From: Pseudomonas sp. B21-048
GTDB lineage: Bacteria > Pseudomonadota > Gammaproteobacteria > Pseudomonadales > Pseudomonadaceae
Direction: 5' to 3'
Assembly (NCBI RefSeq): GCF_024748615.1
Contig: NZ_CP087168.1
Location: 2,604,001 to 2,668,000, forward strand
Length of the DNA stretch: 64,000 nt
Within the stretch, counting starts at the first letter, position 1. Every line of letters begins with the position of its first letter. Below the pieces are notes generated by a model. That model saw nothing but the letters and a program-made list of their open reading frames with translations. It made no database searches and had not been told where the DNA came from. Position numbers and translations under genes: made by a program. Shown here piece by piece: positions 17,084-26,044 of the stretch.

Positions 17084-17485
17084 GCTCCGTGCCGCGCGTG
17101 GAGGGAGAAGGTTGGGGAAGAAGGGCAGATGATTGCGGTCAGCGTCTGACTGCCGTCTGCATGAGTGGTGGTCATGTGTATGACGGAGCGACTTGGCGGC
17201 CGAATGATGTTCAGTGCCCTGGACAAACTTCTCTTCAGACACATCGTCGGTACCGGGAAGAATGGTTGTGCAGTAGAGCGTTTCATCATCCTCGTCCTGA
17301 AGCTGAGCAAAGAGCAGCAAGGCGATGTTGTGCTCTTTACAGATGTCGATGATCTGATGGACCAGAGGGCTGATTTGTTCGTCGTACACATTTTTGGGGA
17401 TTCCTCGCCAACCGCATGGCAGCTCTTCAGGTTTATTCAGAATTGTGTTCGGGACACATGGCGCAACTCTGGATAGAGTTTTCAC
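17084..17485 (-). pseudogene. Island hypothetical protein, frameshifted
   Basis: The frame begins MKTLSRVAPCV and contains PCGWRGIPKNVYDEQI, IIDICKEHNIALLLF and LYCTTILPGTDDVSEEKFVQ. It then loses sense. In the next frame ALNIIRPPSRSVIHMTTTHA and DGSQTLTAIICPSSP continue plausibly, so an extra G near 17220 probably broke the gene. I do not recognise a function. Similar short proteins occur with phage-like genes in pseudomonads (from memory). Confidence 0.45.
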
Positions 17486-17594
17486 CGCTCATCCAGTTTT
17501 GGCTCTTTACCAAGCACGGAGTGCTAGGCCCTAGTTAGGTGAGCTCCATTTTGATTTTTCTCGACCTAGAAGCAGACGCCGAGGGTGACCGCTT

Positions 17595-17936
17595 TCAGGA
17601 GCAAGGCGTCATCTGCCGGCCCCAGATGCAAACAGGGCCATCCTCGGCGTCGTAGATCGACAGGATGAACCAGCCCGGCTCGGCGGGGTGCTGGATCATC
17701 TCCCACACCGAGCAATTTACTTGGCCGTCTTCCATGTAGACGTTGAACACGTCGGTCGATACGTCGCTCTCCATGTGGCTGATCTTCGTTTCCACCTGGT
17801 TGCGGGAGCACCAATCGTTGAACTGTGCTTCGGTGATTTCGTCGTCGAATTCCGATAGGTAATCATGGTGTGACCACCAGCCATCGTTATCGCGTTCGAC
17901 TGGCAGAGGCTGAATCAAAACGGTTTCTTCAGGCAT
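17595..17936 (-). CDS. Hypothetical acidic protein
   Basis: The product is 113 aa, acidic, rich in W, D and E (DGWWSHHDYLSEFDDEITEA, FNDWCSRNQVETKI). There is no signal peptide or membrane segment. It lies in the relic island and has no ribosome binding site strong enough to be decisive. I do not recognise it. The ordered codon use and lack of internal breaks suggest it could still be a real gene. Confidence 0.5.
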   Translation of the reverse strand: MPEETVLIQPLPVERDNDGWWSHHDYLSEFDDEITEAQFNDWCSRNQVETKISHMESDVSTDVFNVYMEDGQVNCSVWEMIQHPAEPGWFILSIYDAEDGPVCIWGRQMTPCS

Positions 17937-17967
17937 GACTGTTCCTTTGCCGCTATAGCGGCTGACG

Positions 17968-18327
17968 TTGAAGGGGCAGAATTTGCGAACTAGACTTATC
18001 GTTTCACTTCTGGATAGCGAGAATTGCGATGAGTCGAAGAGACGGTTACTTGATGTTTTTTTATTGTTGCTTGTTGTTTTCTGCTGGGGTTGTATTTGGC
18101 TTTATGTTTACGAAGGGGGGCGAGGTTGGATTTGTGGATTTCCTGAGTGCGAAAACCTAACGAAGGATCTTGTAAGTGAGATGATGGACATGGCTTACGA
18201 AGATACAGATGCAAAACGTATGTTGACACTAGCGCGCCATGCCGTGCGAGGTGCGGAGATTATTGCTTCGAAATATGAGAAGCTGGAAGCCGGTTCACGG
18301 TTACTACTGAAAAGGCTGGTATCTTAA
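17968..18327 (+). CDS. Small membrane-anchored hypothetical protein
   Basis: The frame opens at a TTG and gives 119 aa with one strong membrane helix (LLDVFLLLLVVFCWGCIWLYVY) and a soluble helical C-terminal half (ARHAVRGAEIIASKYEKL). No clear ribosome binding site is seen. It is divergent from the acidic protein. Not recognised; could be a phage or island accessory protein. Confidence 0.35.
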   Translation: MKGQNLRTRLIVSLLDSENCDESKRRLLDVFLLLLVVFCWGCIWLYVYEGGRGWICGFPECENLTKDLVSEMMDMAYEDTDAKRMLTLARHAVRGAEIIASKYEKLEAGSRLLLKRLVS

Positions 18328-18551
18328 TTTTGAGTTGAGATTTCATCTTCATCCTGCAATCTCCATCGATACCAGATCATGGGCATTCACAACCTAATCC
18401 AGATGCTGAGTGACGAGGTGATGAAGCAGATTCAACATCTGATTGAATGGCTCAACACCAAGGTTGGCGGGTAGCGCCGGCGTTGTGGAGGTTGACCGCT
18501 ATTTTTTGAGCGAGTGTGGATCTGCCGCACTACCGTTCATAAATAACGCCG

Positions 18552-18926
18552 TTACTTCTCCGTCCATTCCCCCCCCCCAGTTTCGCAATCGATCCTGGCC
18601 TGCGGCAGGTTCTCGATGCTGTAGTAATACGTGATGACCTGGGCATTGTCGGGAATGTTCAGCGGTTTGCTGTTCTTGTCTTTGCTGATGGATTGAGGGT
18701 TGGCCAGCGCCTCTGGCGTCAATGTACCCAGGCAGGTGGCCCGATAGCGATCACCGCACTGTGCAACTTTGGTCTTGGTGCTGGTCAGCATTTCCTTGCT
18801 TTCGTTGCTGCAGGACCAATCAATAGCGTCCACGGGCATGCCTTCGTATTCATAGCAGGAGTGGGTTTCGATCACCGGCACTGAAGCGCTTTGGGATCGG
18901 GTTTTGACATCGTACCCTTGTGCCAT
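18552..18926 (-). CDS. Hypothetical cysteine-containing protein, possibly truncated at its N-terminus
   Basis: The frame is 124 aa with five Cys residues (THSCYEYEGMP, DWSCSNES, VAQCGDRYRATCLGTL, ARIDCETGGG), which suggests disulfides and export. No signal peptide is present in this frame and no ribosome binding site precedes it. The secreted part may have lost its leader. Function unknown. Confidence 0.4.
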   Translation of the reverse strand: MAQGYDVKTRSQSASVPVIETHSCYEYEGMPVDAIDWSCSNESKEMLTSTKTKVAQCGDRYRATCLGTLTPEALANPQSISKDKNSKPLNIPDNAQVITYYYSIENLPQARIDCETGGGEWTEK

Positions 18927-19521
18927 CGCCCACGCGGGGCACCATTGGTGTTTCCTCTCCTATAGAGCCCTTTTAGTATTTAAAAAAAATTTAAGGGGCG
19001 ATGATTGGTAGCTATAGCAATTTGTTTTTGAGCCGCCAACCCTATAGCGTATCGACCCAATGCTGACCGTTGGACCTTCATTAAAGCTCCAATAGTAGCC
19101 CTCATTATTGTGAGTCTGTCTGTTTAAACCTTGATACCAAATTTTGGACAAGCGCTGCGCTCTCCGGTCGAGCCCCATCAGTTCTTCGCAGGCTAGGGGA
19201 CTGTTTGAGCGCGTCAGCTGTCTTGAGACGTTTGGCTGTTGCAGGTAATTATGTCGCGAATCTCACCCTGATTTTGGCTGGCTGGAGATTTGTTCGAGAC
19301 CTGCTCTGAGAAACCAATCCGCCCCCAGCCGTATCTATTTGCTCGTAAGATTTGATCCCATTCCTTCTAGCTTTCGTTTCAGTCGCCTGAGATCACGATT
19401 GACGATCAGCTTATGCGTTGGACCTCCTACTCAAGGCTCATCGGTTTTTCTTTGTTGGCGTGTGTCACCAGATGCGAGTCTCGTTTCCCGCTCCAATCTC
19501 CTGATCGTTTTCGCTGTATCG
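18927..19521. other. Low-complexity relic region of the island
   Basis: It contains A/T runs near 18980 and a short minus-strand frame 18960-19178 (NNEGYYWSFNEGPTVSIGSI) that may be the tail of a lost protein. Otherwise I see no supported gene or repeat. Confidence 0.35.
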
Positions 19522-20030
19522 TCAATCTGTCGTCACCCGCTCTGCATTTTGCCGCAACTGGTCTAAGTAGTTCGCCCATTGCTGAGCCGCCTCCCGGCGT
19601 TGCACTAGCAGTTGCGCGCGCGTACACCGCCCCCAGAGCGCCTGGCATCCGGTGGGATAATGAGAGTTCAAGCACGATTGGATCGATACCTAAGTGCTCA
19701 TGGGCAATCGTCCGGTAGGTAGCGCGAAAGCCGTGGGCAGTGATGTCGTACTCCGGCCAGATACGCTGAAAGGACTTGAGCAGGGAGGTCGGGTTGATGG
19801 GGCGACCCGGATAGACCGGCGAGACGAACACCCAACCCTTGCCCTCTGCATCCACCACACGGGTTTTGCGTAGCTCGCGCAGCAGGACCAGGGCTTGCTC
19901 GGGCAACGGCACGATGTGTTTGTTCTTGTTCTTGCTCGACGCCCTCACCTCCAAGTAGAGGCCAGGGACTTCGCCGTCGGCGTGCGGGTTCGGTCAGCGA
20001 GCGGATGAAGGCATCGCTGAGTTTTCGTCT
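19522..20030 (-). pseudogene. Tyrosine-type island integrase, internally deleted and frameshifted
   Basis: Three pieces of a P4-like integrase are visible. The N-terminus (KLSDAFIRSLTEP, then ADGEVPGLYLEVRASS in the next frame) is followed directly by the catalytic C-terminal part (KNKNKHIVPLPEQALVLL, ITAHGFRATYRTIAHE, IVLELSLSHRMPGALGAVYA). About 200 middle residues are missing. A second frameshift in a GCGCGCGC run separates the catalytic-tyrosine segment from QLLVQRREAAQQWANYLDQL. Two frameshifts and a deletion make it dead. It marks one end of the 16.3-20 kb island. Confidence 0.85.
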
Positions 20031-20209
20031 GAAAACAGGGCCGTTTTCTGGGGGTATCGGTGGGGGCACCGTTTTTTTGAAAATCGAATTTGCCCCCAAT
20101 TTACGCCCCCATGAGCGCTGGAACCCAGTGGAACTGGACGGACGGCCTTGGACTAATTTCACATATAAGCTGATGTTTATAGGAGTTTTTTTTGGAATTT
20201 TGAATTTTC

Positions 20210-21124
20210 TTACAGACTATCCGGATCCCCGAAAAACATCTGAATCCGCGACCGCAACCAACGCTCACCCGGGTCATTATCCTGCGACCCGCGCCAAGCC
20301 ATGTGCAACTCAAAACTGCGCACCGGCAATGGCGGATCTTCGGCCCGTACACCGCCAGCAGCGGTCAACGCTTCAGCCGTGTAATCAGGCACTGTCGCGA
20401 CAATATCAGTCCCGCTGATGAGTGTACTGAGCCCATTGAACTGCGGTACTGCCAGCACCACATGCCGTTTGCGTCCGAGCTTCTCCAGTTCTTCATCTAT
20501 AAACCCGCTCAGATCGCCGGCGAACGAAACCAAAGCATGGGGGCGGGCGCAGAAATCATCCAGGCTCAATGGTCCCGGCACGGTGTCGGCCCGCAACAGT
20601 TTCGGCATGCTGCGGCGCAGCACTTTGCGCTTGGCGTTGGCCGGCAGGTCGGCGGTGTAGCTGACGCCGATAGAGATCTCGCCCGAGGCCAGCAGGTTCG
20701 GCATCAGGATGTAGTTGGCCCGACGCACCACCAGCACGATCCCCGGCGATTCCGCGCGCAGACGCTTGAGCAGCATCGGCAGCAGCGCGAATTCAACATC
20801 ATCCGACAAGCCGATGCGGAACACCGCGGTGCTGGTCGCCGGGTCGAATTCCGCCGCACGACTGACCGCGGTGGAAATCGAATCCAGGGCCGGCGAGAGC
20901 AGGGCGAAGATCTCTACCGCCCGGGCAGAAGGTTCCATGTTGCGGCCGGTGCGCACGAACAGCGGGTCGTCGAACAGCCCGCGCAGGCGTGAAAGCGCCG
21001 CGCTGATGGCCGGCTGGCCGAGGAACAGCTTTTCTGCAGCACGGGTCACGCTACGTTCGTGCATCAGTGTTTCGAAAACGATCAACAGGTTCAGGTCGAC
21101 ACGACGCAGGTCATTACGATTCAT
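20210..21124 (-). CDS. LysR-family transcriptional regulator
   Basis: The protein is 304 aa. The helix-turn-helix is DLNLLIVFETLMHERSVTRA with LGQPAISAALSRLRGLFDDP, followed by FVRTGRNMEPSARA, the typical NodD/LeuO-group linker. The start at 21124 (MNRNDLRRVD) is preceded by AGGA; the frame's first ATG at 21202 would add 26 non-homologous residues. It is divergent from the zinc-free MDR oxidoreductase at 21393, its probable target. Confidence 0.9.
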   Translation of the reverse strand: MNRNDLRRVDLNLLIVFETLMHERSVTRAAEKLFLGQPAISAALSRLRGLFDDPLFVRTGRNMEPSARAVEIFALLSPALDSISTAVSRAAEFDPATSTAVFRIGLSDDVEFALLPMLLKRLRAESPGIVLVVRRANYILMPNLLASGEISIGVSYTADLPANAKRKVLRRSMPKLLRADTVPGPLSLDDFCARPHALVSFAGDLSGFIDEELEKLGRKRHVVLAVPQFNGLSTLISGTDIVATVPDYTAEALTAAGGVRAEDPPLPVRSFELHMAWRGSQDNDPGERWLRSRIQMFFGDPDSL

Positions 21125-21392
21125 CTGGAGTCCTGGCAGATTCAGCAAACTTGACGTGAGCGGCCATATCAGAAAAATGGCCGGCGTGAATCTTACGGGC
21201 AAAGGCTGGTACCCTGCACAGGGTAATTCAGTTTTTCCTGAAAGGCTGCTTCGGTTTTTACGGCATTGGATGATGTCGCCGTCGCTGCGGAATCAATGAC
21301 AGGCATGTCGACTATTAATAGCCACTGATGGTCTTGGGTAAAAAGCCCAGATAGAGTTCAAGGCATTAGAGGTTACTTTGACGAGGTTTGCG

Positions 21393-22415
21393 ATGTCCCG
21401 CACGATCCGTTTTCACAAGTTTGGCCCAGCCGAGGTGCTCAAATGCGAAGAGCATGCGCCCGCTCTGCCTGCGCCGGGCGAAGTGCAGGTGCGCGTCGAA
21501 GCGATTGGCATCAGCTGGTACGACATTCTCTGGCGCCAGAACCTGGCCTCGTCCCATGCTCGTCTGCCTTCAGGCCTCGGTCATGAAATGGCCGGGGTCG
21601 TCACGAAGGTCGGCGAGGGCGTCGATGACCTGGCTGTCGGTGACAAGGTCGCCAGCTTTCCGGCCGAAAGCCCCAACGACTATCCGGTCTACGGCGAGCA
21701 GATTGTTCTGCCGCGCTCGGCGCTGACTCGCTACCCGGACGTGCTCAGCCCGATTGAAGCCAGCGTGCATTACACGCCGCTGTTGATCGCTTATTTCGCC
21801 TACGCCGATCTGGCGCGCGTCAAACCGGGGCAATTTGCGTTGGTGACCGACGCCAGCCACTGCGCCGGACCTTCATTCGTGCAACTGGGCAAAGCCCTCG
21901 GTGTACGAGTGATCGCTGCGACCAAAACCGCGGATGAGCGTGAATACCTGCTGTCACTGGGTGCCGAGAAAGTCATCGTCACAGAGGAAGAAGATCTGCT
22001 TATGCGGATCAACAAGATAACCGACAATCGCGGTGTGGATGTGGTGTTCGATGGTCTGGGCGGGCCGCAGATGTCGCTGCTCGGCGATGTGCTCGCTCCA
22101 CGTGGCAGCCTGGTGCTCTATGGCCTGCAAGGGGGTAACCAGACGCCATTCCCGGCCTGTGCGGCGTTTCAGAAGAACATTCAGTTTTTCGTGCACTGCA
22201 TCGGTAACTTCACCGGCAAGCCGGAACTGGGCATCGTCCAGGATCAGGCTGCACTGCAACGTGCCCTGCGCGACATCAATCAGTTGACCGCGGATCGTGT
22301 GCTGCTGCCGCTCAAGACTCGGGTCTTCCCGTTTTCCGAGTTTGTCGAAGCCCACCGCTATATGGACGAATGCCCGTGTCGCGAACGGGTCGCCCTGCAG
22401 GTCGAACCGGCCTGA
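21393..22415 (+). CDS. Zinc-independent MDR oxidoreductase (quinone oxidoreductase-like)
   Basis: The protein is 340 aa of the medium-chain dehydrogenase/reductase superfamily. The N-terminal GroES-like domain has GLGHEMAGVVTKVGEGVDDL and VGDKVASFP. The Rossmann domain has FVQLGKALGVRVIAATKTA and GVDVVFDGLGGPQ. Structural zinc cysteines are absent, pointing to the NADPH quinone oxidoreductase group. GAGG lies 7 nt before the ATG at 21393. It is divergent from a LysR regulator, a common regulator-target arrangement. Physiological substrate unknown. Confidence 0.9.
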   Translation: MSRTIRFHKFGPAEVLKCEEHAPALPAPGEVQVRVEAIGISWYDILWRQNLASSHARLPSGLGHEMAGVVTKVGEGVDDLAVGDKVASFPAESPNDYPVYGEQIVLPRSALTRYPDVLSPIEASVHYTPLLIAYFAYADLARVKPGQFALVTDASHCAGPSFVQLGKALGVRVIAATKTADEREYLLSLGAEKVIVTEEEDLLMRINKITDNRGVDVVFDGLGGPQMSLLGDVLAPRGSLVLYGLQGGNQTPFPACAAFQKNIQFFVHCIGNFTGKPELGIVQDQAALQRALRDINQLTADRVLLPLKTRVFPFSEFVEAHRYMDECPCRERVALQVEPA

Positions 22416-22606
22416 GCCCCTCCCTCTTCAAGAGTCCGTGTGAGCACGGACTCTTTGGCTGGCAGTCACTTCAAAACGAGACGTTCCATCGAGTAGTCGG
22501 TGGGCCGGTTTAGCAACTGAACTGGTTTTTGCTCTCGATCTGTATCTTCTAATCGTTATATAAGCCCTGATAATTGAATGATTACTTTCATCTCAAGGAA
22601 AGAGTC

Positions 22607-22855
22607 ATGGCCGAGTATCAGGCTGAAACTCCTCAGTGCGCGCTGGCAATATATGCTCAACAAATAATGCGGTGTCGCTCAGTTGTCTTACATTTATTGG
22701 CAACTTCTTTCTTTATTTCTTGTGCTCAGTGTCTGTGGGACGCTGTCGGAAATTTCCTAGGAAACCTCCTGAGGGCGCAAGGTGCCTATTCTGGCGGTGG
22801 TTGCGGCGATTTTGATCGTCTTGGCGTGACCGTGACACTTAATCGTTTCAAATAA
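22607..22855 (+). CDS. Small hypothetical protein
   Basis: An 82-codon frame starts with ATG after AAGGAAAG (good spacing). It has a hydrophobic middle (VVLHLLATSFFISCAQCLW) and a Gly-rich tail. No homologous family comes to mind, and codon use is not clearly that of a pseudomonad gene. It could be a short membrane peptide or a chance frame. It sits alone between the oxidoreductase and the 495-aa gene. Confidence 0.3.
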   Translation: MAEYQAETPQCALAIYAQQIMRCRSVVLHLLATSFFISCAQCLWDAVGNFLGNLLRAQGAYSGGGCGDFDRLGVTVTLNRFK

Positions 22856-22980
22856 TTACATAGAGCTTAAGTGCTAGCATTTGTACAACAATCCGGCACG
22901 CCCTTCATAACAGATAACCTGCCGCGCACTGCACCTCATGTTTGCGCGGCATTGAACTTATGAGTCACAGGTAAATAACA

Positions 22981-24468
22981 ATGACCGCTACCCATGATCA
23001 GGCAATGAACTATGTTTATCAGCAAATGCTGCAGCGTTTGATGGGTTTTTTCTCTCGTGCCGAGCGCACGGCATTGCAGTTGATGATTCAGCGCCTGGTA
23101 GTGTCTGCAGGCGGTATGGAGTGTATCGGCGATTACAAGGTGCTGGCGATCCAGTCCGGATCCCGCGACAGCTGCTATACCCTGGCGTTGCTGCGCGCCG
23201 CCCAACTGAGCATCGCCAGCCGGTCACCGGCGACGTTCAAGTTGCGAGTGGCGACTTTGCGCTTGAACGGTGCCACCTCGACAGCCCTGGAAAATATCCA
23301 TCGTAGCTGCAGTGCGTTGTTCCTTTACGACGATCCCCGGGTCGAAGTGTTGATGGTGGATAATCGCGAAGTACTGCCGTTCAATCACCTGACGCCGATC
23401 TCCCAGGCCGGTCGCGAGTCGAATCGCCTCAACCTGCTGATGGTCGGGCACCGTCGTGCCTGGAACGGACCGCTTGATCTATGGGATGACGGGTACCTGG
23501 CGACCGGCGAGTTCTACGGACAAATCGCCCGCTGGGACAAGGGTGTCGATGCATTGATCAGCAGCGATACACCTCGTCGGCAGAAGCAATTTATCGAGGG
23601 CTTGAACCGTGCAGCGGCCAAGGCCGGGCTAAAGGTACCGAACCGTCATGAAACGGGCTATGAAGGCCTGTTCGCGCGACTCGATGAATTGGGCAGCGAT
23701 TGCTACCGCGAATTTTATCCTGAGACCGACCAGGCGGCGTGGCGTCCCGCCGATCGTTTTGAAGCGTGTCGCCGCACAACGTTCATCGATATTCACGACA
23801 TGCTGGTCAGCAACCTGGAAGACCGCTGGCCACTGCTCACCGATTTTCTCCGGTTTCAACCTGACGAGTTGTCGGCTCAGCTTAGCGATAACGACTATGT
23901 CAGCTTGCCGATATCCGCGCATCTTGGTGGCTTGCAAGCCTGTTTTATACAGGGTCGCACCTATGAGGCGGGCGTGGCTGAATACCTGCAGCGGGCGCTG
24001 GTGATGATGCGTCGTAAACAGCTTCCAGAGCGTTTTTGCGAACAGGCGATGGAAGCCTTCGGCATCCCGATGTCGATGACCGACCAGCGCACATTGGCGA
24101 CGGCCGAAACACAAAAGAGTCTCGGTTTGAGCGAGGCTCAAATGGTGTGTTTGCTGTTTGCTCCTTTTGTCGATAACGGCGCGGCGCTTGAACATTTTCT
24201 TCGTCGGTGCCATCCCGGCATGCTTGTGGCGCTACCGGACTTGCATCGGGCGATGCAGGGCGGACCGGCACCCGAGCAGGTTCTGCAGTGGATGGTCGAT
24301 GTCAGCGGGTTGCCCGTGAGTCTGATCGGTACGCTTTATCGCATGGGCCCGGTGATGCGGGATGAGGGCAGGGGCCTCGGCTCGGGTGGCGACGTGGGTG
24401 TGCCAGCTGAAGTCATGGAGCAAGACAGTGAAACGGCCATGCCTGGCGAATGGTCGACGGGCCGGTGA
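22981..24468 (+). CDS. Conserved hypothetical protein, 495 aa, paired with a MocR regulator
   Basis: The protein is intact, soluble and about 495 aa. I see no catalytic motif I can name. Stretches that stand out are QLMIQRLVVSAGGMECIGDY, RVEVLMVDNREVLPFNHLTP, TTFIDIHDMLVSNLEDRWPL and VSLPISAHLGGLQACFI. The last two look like regularly spaced helices of an alpha-rich protein. It has no signal peptide or membrane helix. The next gene is a MocR-type regulator 67 bp downstream on the same strand (possibly overlapping if its GTG start is used). The two are probably co-transcribed. Function unknown. Confidence 0.8.
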   Translation: MTATHDQAMNYVYQQMLQRLMGFFSRAERTALQLMIQRLVVSAGGMECIGDYKVLAIQSGSRDSCYTLALLRAAQLSIASRSPATFKLRVATLRLNGATSTALENIHRSCSALFLYDDPRVEVLMVDNREVLPFNHLTPISQAGRESNRLNLLMVGHRRAWNGPLDLWDDGYLATGEFYGQIARWDKGVDALISSDTPRRQKQFIEGLNRAAAKAGLKVPNRHETGYEGLFARLDELGSDCYREFYPETDQAAWRPADRFEACRRTTFIDIHDMLVSNLEDRWPLLTDFLRFQPDELSAQLSDNDYVSLPISAHLGGLQACFIQGRTYEAGVAEYLQRALVMMRRKQLPERFCEQAMEAFGIPMSMTDQRTLATAETQKSLGLSEAQMVCLLFAPFVDNGAALEHFLRRCHPGMLVALPDLHRAMQGGPAPEQVLQWMVDVSGLPVSLIGTLYRMGPVMRDEGRGLGSGGDVGVPAEVMEQDSETAMPGEWSTGR

Positions 24469-24535
24469 AAGTGCCAGGGTTGACGGATTCACCAACGGTG
24501 CGGCACGACGTTCACAGCCTGTTCGGCCATTACCC

Positions 24536-25936
24536 ATGAAAGGACCACGAGATACCGATTTTGCGTACCAGGCGGTGTACCGTTATCTGATTAACCTGAT
24601 CAATGAGCCGGGCAGTGATGTGCAAGTGCGCCTGCCATCATTGCGACAGTTGGCACACCGCCTGGGTGTTTCGATTTCGACCATTCAGTACGCCTATTCA
24701 CTGCTGGAAAAGGAAGGGCGCGTTTATTCAGTCGCCAAGTCTGGCTATTACGCACTCCCTGTATCCTCCATCGGCATGCCCGGCGGCGGTAAGGATCTGC
24801 TGGAAACGGTCTATCTCAACGCCAGACGCCCCGGCATGCTGGTGCTGAGCGCTGATGAGCCAGCGTTGTTACAACCTCTGGATAGCCCGTTGCTGTTACT
24901 GGAAAGAGAACTGCTGCGCCAGTATCCGCGCCAGCCACAACCCTCTTCGCAACCTTGCGGCGAACTGGAGTTGCGCACAGCCCTCGCGGCGCGCTACACC
25001 ACTTCACCGACTCGTTGCTGGCATGCCGATGATGTCTACATCGGCGCTGACCTGCGGGGAGTCCTGGAAATATTGATCGCCGTCCTGGGACTCAAAGACG
25101 CCGTGGTAGTGGTTGAATCGCCGTGCGACTGGGTGATTCTGCGCCTGCTCCAGGACGCGGACGTACAGGTGATGGAGTTGCCATTGCAAGCCAATGGTGG
25201 TCTGGATCTTGAGCGACTGAAGGCACTGCTCGAGACTGAGCGAGTGCGTCTGGTAATGCTTTCATCGGGGCTGAACATGCCGCGGGCCAGTGTGGCGCCT
25301 GACAGCAACAGACAATCCACCGCGCAACTGCTGGAACGGCATGGCAGTTGGGTGTTGGAAAACGATTGTTACGGCGAACTCGAATTCGAACCGAACGGCC
25401 TGCGGTTCCGCGACTTGCTGGACCCGGATCGGCTGATCGTGTTTTCCACTTTCGAGAAAATCATCGGGTCGGAGGCGCCGTACGGTTACCTGCTTTCGCG
25501 ACAACTGCGCGCTGAACTGCAACGGCACTTTCTGCTACGCGCTTTTCGTTTGTCGCTCATTCGTCAGAAAGCCATTGCACGGCTGTACAGCAACGGACGC
25601 ATCGATCAGCACCTGGTCGTGTTGCGTCGTCTGCTCAAGGAACGCATGGTGCAGATGACTCAGTTGCTTGAAGAGCGTCTGCCCGATGCATTGCACTTCG
25701 TTGAGCCCCAGGGCGGGGCGACGATCTGGATCCGCTCGTTGCGCCAGGTCGATGTGCATCGAGTGTTTCTACGCCTGCTCAAGCATCAGGTGGTGATTGC
25801 GCCAGGAGAACTGTTCAGCTTGCGAGGCCTGCATGGGCAGCATCTGCGCCTGACTCACACCTTTGGTGGCCATCACGATCTCGCCGATGCACTTGGATTG
25901 TTAGGGGATGCCTTGCGCCTGGAATCGATCGATTGA
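24536..25936 (+). CDS. MocR-type transcriptional regulator (GntR helix-turn-helix plus aminotransferase-like domain)
   Basis: The product is 466 aa from the ATG at 24536. The N-terminal GntR winged helix is AYQAVYRYLINLINEPGSDV, RLPSLRQLAHRLGVSISTIQ and YSLLEKEGRV. The C-terminal fold-type I PLP domain (from about 90) keeps a lysine in STFEKIIGSEAPYGY, but the usual following R-x-G-Y is P-Y-G-Y. No ribosome binding site precedes this ATG; a GTG at 24428 with GGAG 7 nt upstream is an alternative that would overlap the previous gene. It probably regulates the adjacent 495-aa gene or a PLP-linked pathway. Confidence 0.88.
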   Translation: MKGPRDTDFAYQAVYRYLINLINEPGSDVQVRLPSLRQLAHRLGVSISTIQYAYSLLEKEGRVYSVAKSGYYALPVSSIGMPGGGKDLLETVYLNARRPGMLVLSADEPALLQPLDSPLLLLERELLRQYPRQPQPSSQPCGELELRTALAARYTTSPTRCWHADDVYIGADLRGVLEILIAVLGLKDAVVVVESPCDWVILRLLQDADVQVMELPLQANGGLDLERLKALLETERVRLVMLSSGLNMPRASVAPDSNRQSTAQLLERHGSWVLENDCYGELEFEPNGLRFRDLLDPDRLIVFSTFEKIIGSEAPYGYLLSRQLRAELQRHFLLRAFRLSLIRQKAIARLYSNGRIDQHLVVLRRLLKERMVQMTQLLEERLPDALHFVEPQGGATIWIRSLRQVDVHRVFLRLLKHQVVIAPGELFSLRGLHGQHLRLTHTFGGHHDLADALGLLGDALRLESID

Positions 25937-26044
25937 GTCCAGGCGCAAAGCTGCGCGAAACCTGACAATCGATAACGTCGCGCCAAGGGCCAACTGTCAG
26001 TAAACTGCAGGCCTATTCCTGAACCACTCTCTCAGAGGTTTTGC

